A stretch of 64,000 nucleotides of DNA from Pollutimonas sp. M17 (GTDB lineage Bacteria; Pseudomonadota; Gammaproteobacteria; Burkholderiales; Burkholderiaceae_B): the NCBI RefSeq assembly GCF_025836975.1, contig NZ_CP107548.1, forward strand, positions 2,976,001 to 3,040,000, in the 5' to 3' direction. Position 1 is the first letter of the stretch; each line of letters starts with the position of its first letter. A program made the position numbers and the translations under genes. The notes under the pieces were generated by a model. That model saw only the letters and a program-made list of their open reading frames with translations. It was not told the DNA's origin and did no database searches. Positions 62,618 to 64,000 of the stretch are shown piece after piece.

Positions 62618-64000
62618 GTGGGAGACATCGACTACCAGGCCCTGGAATTCGATTATGCGCCGCGCAGCGCGCCCGACACGGCGCGGCATGCGGTTGCCGT
62701 CGTGGGCGCGGGTCCGGTCGGCCTGTCCATGGCTCTGGACCTCGCGCAGCGGGGCCTGAAGGTCGTCGTCATCGACGACGACTACCGGCTGTCCACGGGC
62801 TCGCGCGCCATCTGCTTCGCCAAGCGCACGCTGGACGTGTGGGATCGCCTGGGCGTGGGCGAACGCATGGTGCAAAAAGGCATTTCATGGAATGTCGGCC
62901 GGGTCTATTTCAAGGGCGACGAAGTCTGGCGTTTCGACTTGCTGCCCGAGCAGGGCCACCGTCGGCCGGCCTTCATCAACCTGCAGCAATACTATTGCGA
63001 AGGTTTCCTGTACGAACAGGCGGCCGGTCATCCCAATATAGAACTGCGCTGGAAGAACAAGGCCGTCGCCGTCGAACAGCGCGATGACCATGTCGCCCTT
63101 ACGGTGGACACGCCCGACGGCCCCTACACGCTGGCGGCGGACTGGCTGGTGGCCTGCGACGGGGCGCGCTCACCGCTGCGGAAAATGATAGGCCAGGAAA
63201 GCCACGGGCGCGTTTTTCGCGACCGCTTCCTGATCGCCGACGTCCGCATGCAGGCCGACTTCCCCACCGAACGCTGGTTCTGGTTCGATCCGCCCTTCCA
63301 TCCCGGGCAATCGGTGCTGCTGCACAGCCAGCCCGACAATGTCTGGCGCATCGACTTCCAGCTGGGCTGGGACGCCGACCCGGTGCAAGAGGTCAAGCCT
63401 GAAAACGTCATCCCCCGCATCCAGGCGCTGCTGGGCAAGGACACCCGGTTCGAGCTGGAATGGGTCAGCATCTACACCTTCGCCTGCGAACGCATGGACA
63501 GCTTCCGCCATGGACGCATCGTCTTTGCCGGCGACGCCGCGCACAGGGTATCACCCTTCGGCGCGCGCGGCGCCAACAGCGGCGTGCAGGATGCCGACAA
63601 CCTGGGCTGGAAACTGGCCCTGGTCAGCCAGGGGCTGGCGCCCGAAACCCTTATCGACAGCTATGCGGCCGAACGCGAGCAGGCGGCCGACGAGAACATA
63701 CTGAACTCGTCGCGCTCCACGGATTTCATCACACCCAAAAGCGAGATCAGCCTGCTGTTCAGGAACACCGTCCTGAAGCTGGCGCAGCATCACGATTTTG
63801 CGCGCAAGCTGGTCAACAGCGGCCGGCTTTCCATGCCGACGTCGTACACCGCATCCAGCCTGAATACGCCCGATACCGCCGATTTTTCCGGCGCGCCGCC
63901 GCTGGGAGGCGTGGCCCCCGACGGGCCCATCACGATAGACGGACAGCTGGACTGGTGGCTGGGACAGCTGTCGGGCCGATTCGTGCTGGCCCTGTTCTGC
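62618..64000 (+). CDS. FAD-dependent aromatic monooxygenase (MhpA/PheA-like), truncated by window end
   Basis: At least 461 residues are visible, with no stop before base 64000. It has the flavin hydroxylase motifs VAVVGAGPVGLSMALDLAQRG (GxGxxG), ACDGARSPLRKMIG (DG motif) and FAGDAAHRVSPFGARGANSGVQDADNLGWKLA (GD motif). Such enzymes hydroxylate phenolic compounds using NAD(P)H and O2. The GTG at 62618 has AGGAG 7 bases upstream; an in-frame ATG at 62600 lacks a ribosome site. With the MBL protein it probably begins an aromatic-degradation operon that continues beyond the window. Confidence 0.9.
   Translation, partial: MGDIDYQALEFDYAPRSAPDTARHAVAVVGAGPVGLSMALDLAQRGLKVVVIDDDYRLSTGSRAICFAKRTLDVWDRLGVGERMVQKGISWNVGRVYFKGDEVWRFDLLPEQGHRRPAFINLQQYYCEGFLYEQAAGHPNIELRWKNKAVAVEQRDDHVALTVDTPDGPYTLAADWLVACDGARSPLRKMIGQESHGRVFRDRFLIADVRMQADFPTERWFWFDPPFHPGQSVLLHSQPDNVWRIDFQLGWDADPVQEVKPENVIPRIQALLGKDTRFELEWVSIYTFACERMDSFRHGRIVFAGDAAHRVSPFGARGANSGVQDADNLGWKLALVSQGLAPETLIDSYAAEREQAADENILNSSRSTDFITPKSEISLLFRNTVLKLAQHHDFARKLVNSGRLSMPTSYTASSLNTPDTADFSGAPPLGGVAPDGPITIDGQLDWWLGQLSGRFVLALFC

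Noticed and set aside
1-64000. CRISPR arrays, rRNA operons, intact insertion sequences or prophage
   Set aside because: No regularly spaced repeats, rRNA sequence, transposase or phage structural gene was recognised. The only island-like content is the R-M operon and the hairpin-element interval.

Overview
The window looks like chromosomal DNA of a GC-rich betaproteobacterium of the order Burkholderiales, most likely family Alcaligenaceae (the Bordetella / Achromobacter / Pusillimonas group). The evidence is the block lolB-ispE-tRNA-Gln-prs-rplY-pth-ychF, two Bug-type (TctC) periplasmic binding proteins, an OFA transporter beside an Fds-type formate dehydrogenase, and a lipid A glucosamine (lgm-like) locus known from Bordetella. 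Genus-level placement is inference.

Layout. 1-5.85 kb: the end of an NAD-linked molybdenum formate dehydrogenase operon (fdsA, fdhD, fdsD), then an oxalate/formate-type MFS transporter with a 46-residue membrane partner. 5.9-7.4 kb: universal stress protein, a Blh-like phosphatase-fold protein and a GNAT acetyltransferase. 7.4-11.3 kb: four genes resembling the lgm locus (deacetylase, GtrA-type flippase, ArnT-type and ArnC-type transferases). 11.5-13.6 kb: nitric-oxide operon (group III truncated haemoglobin, NnrS, NsrR) with a good NsrR-type operator just upstream. 13.6-14.7 kb: a gene-poor stretch with two inverted copies of a 161-162 bp nested hairpin element. 14.7-16.4 kb: MarR regulator and serA. 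16.5-26.8 kb: seven co-oriented genes that look like a glutathione / gamma-glutamyl peptide uptake and cleavage operon (two gamma-glutamyltransferases, two binding proteins, two permeases, a GsiA-like double ATPase), with a divergent LysR gene. 27.9-33.1 kb: MFS transporter, YnfA, an orphan Bug protein, an enoyl-CoA hydratase and a CaiB CoA-transferase. 33.1-42.9 kb: a LysR gene, a tctCBA transporter operon, a four-gene dehydrogenase/amidohydrolase operon and its divergent GntR regulator. A shared 18-bp motif lies in front of both catabolic operons.

43.0-52.6 kb: an accessory type I restriction-modification island, hsdM-hsdS-DUF1016 nuclease-hsdR-YgjP metallopeptidase. Its genes overlap or nearly abut. 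The HsdS carries an unusual ~207-residue C-terminal extension that resembles a Panacea/SocA-like fold. 52.7-61.5 kb: conserved housekeeping genes (ychF, a CPBP protease, pth, rplY, prs, tRNA-Gln, ispE, lolB, a TPR protein, mutM). 61.6-64.0 kb: a metallo-beta-lactamase-fold protein with a degraded zinc motif, and an FAD monooxygenase that runs off the window.

The most novel-looking items are the HsdS fusion in its five-gene operon, the paired hairpin elements whose outer stems differ in sequence but stay self-complementary, and the shared operator of the GntR-linked catabolic regulon.
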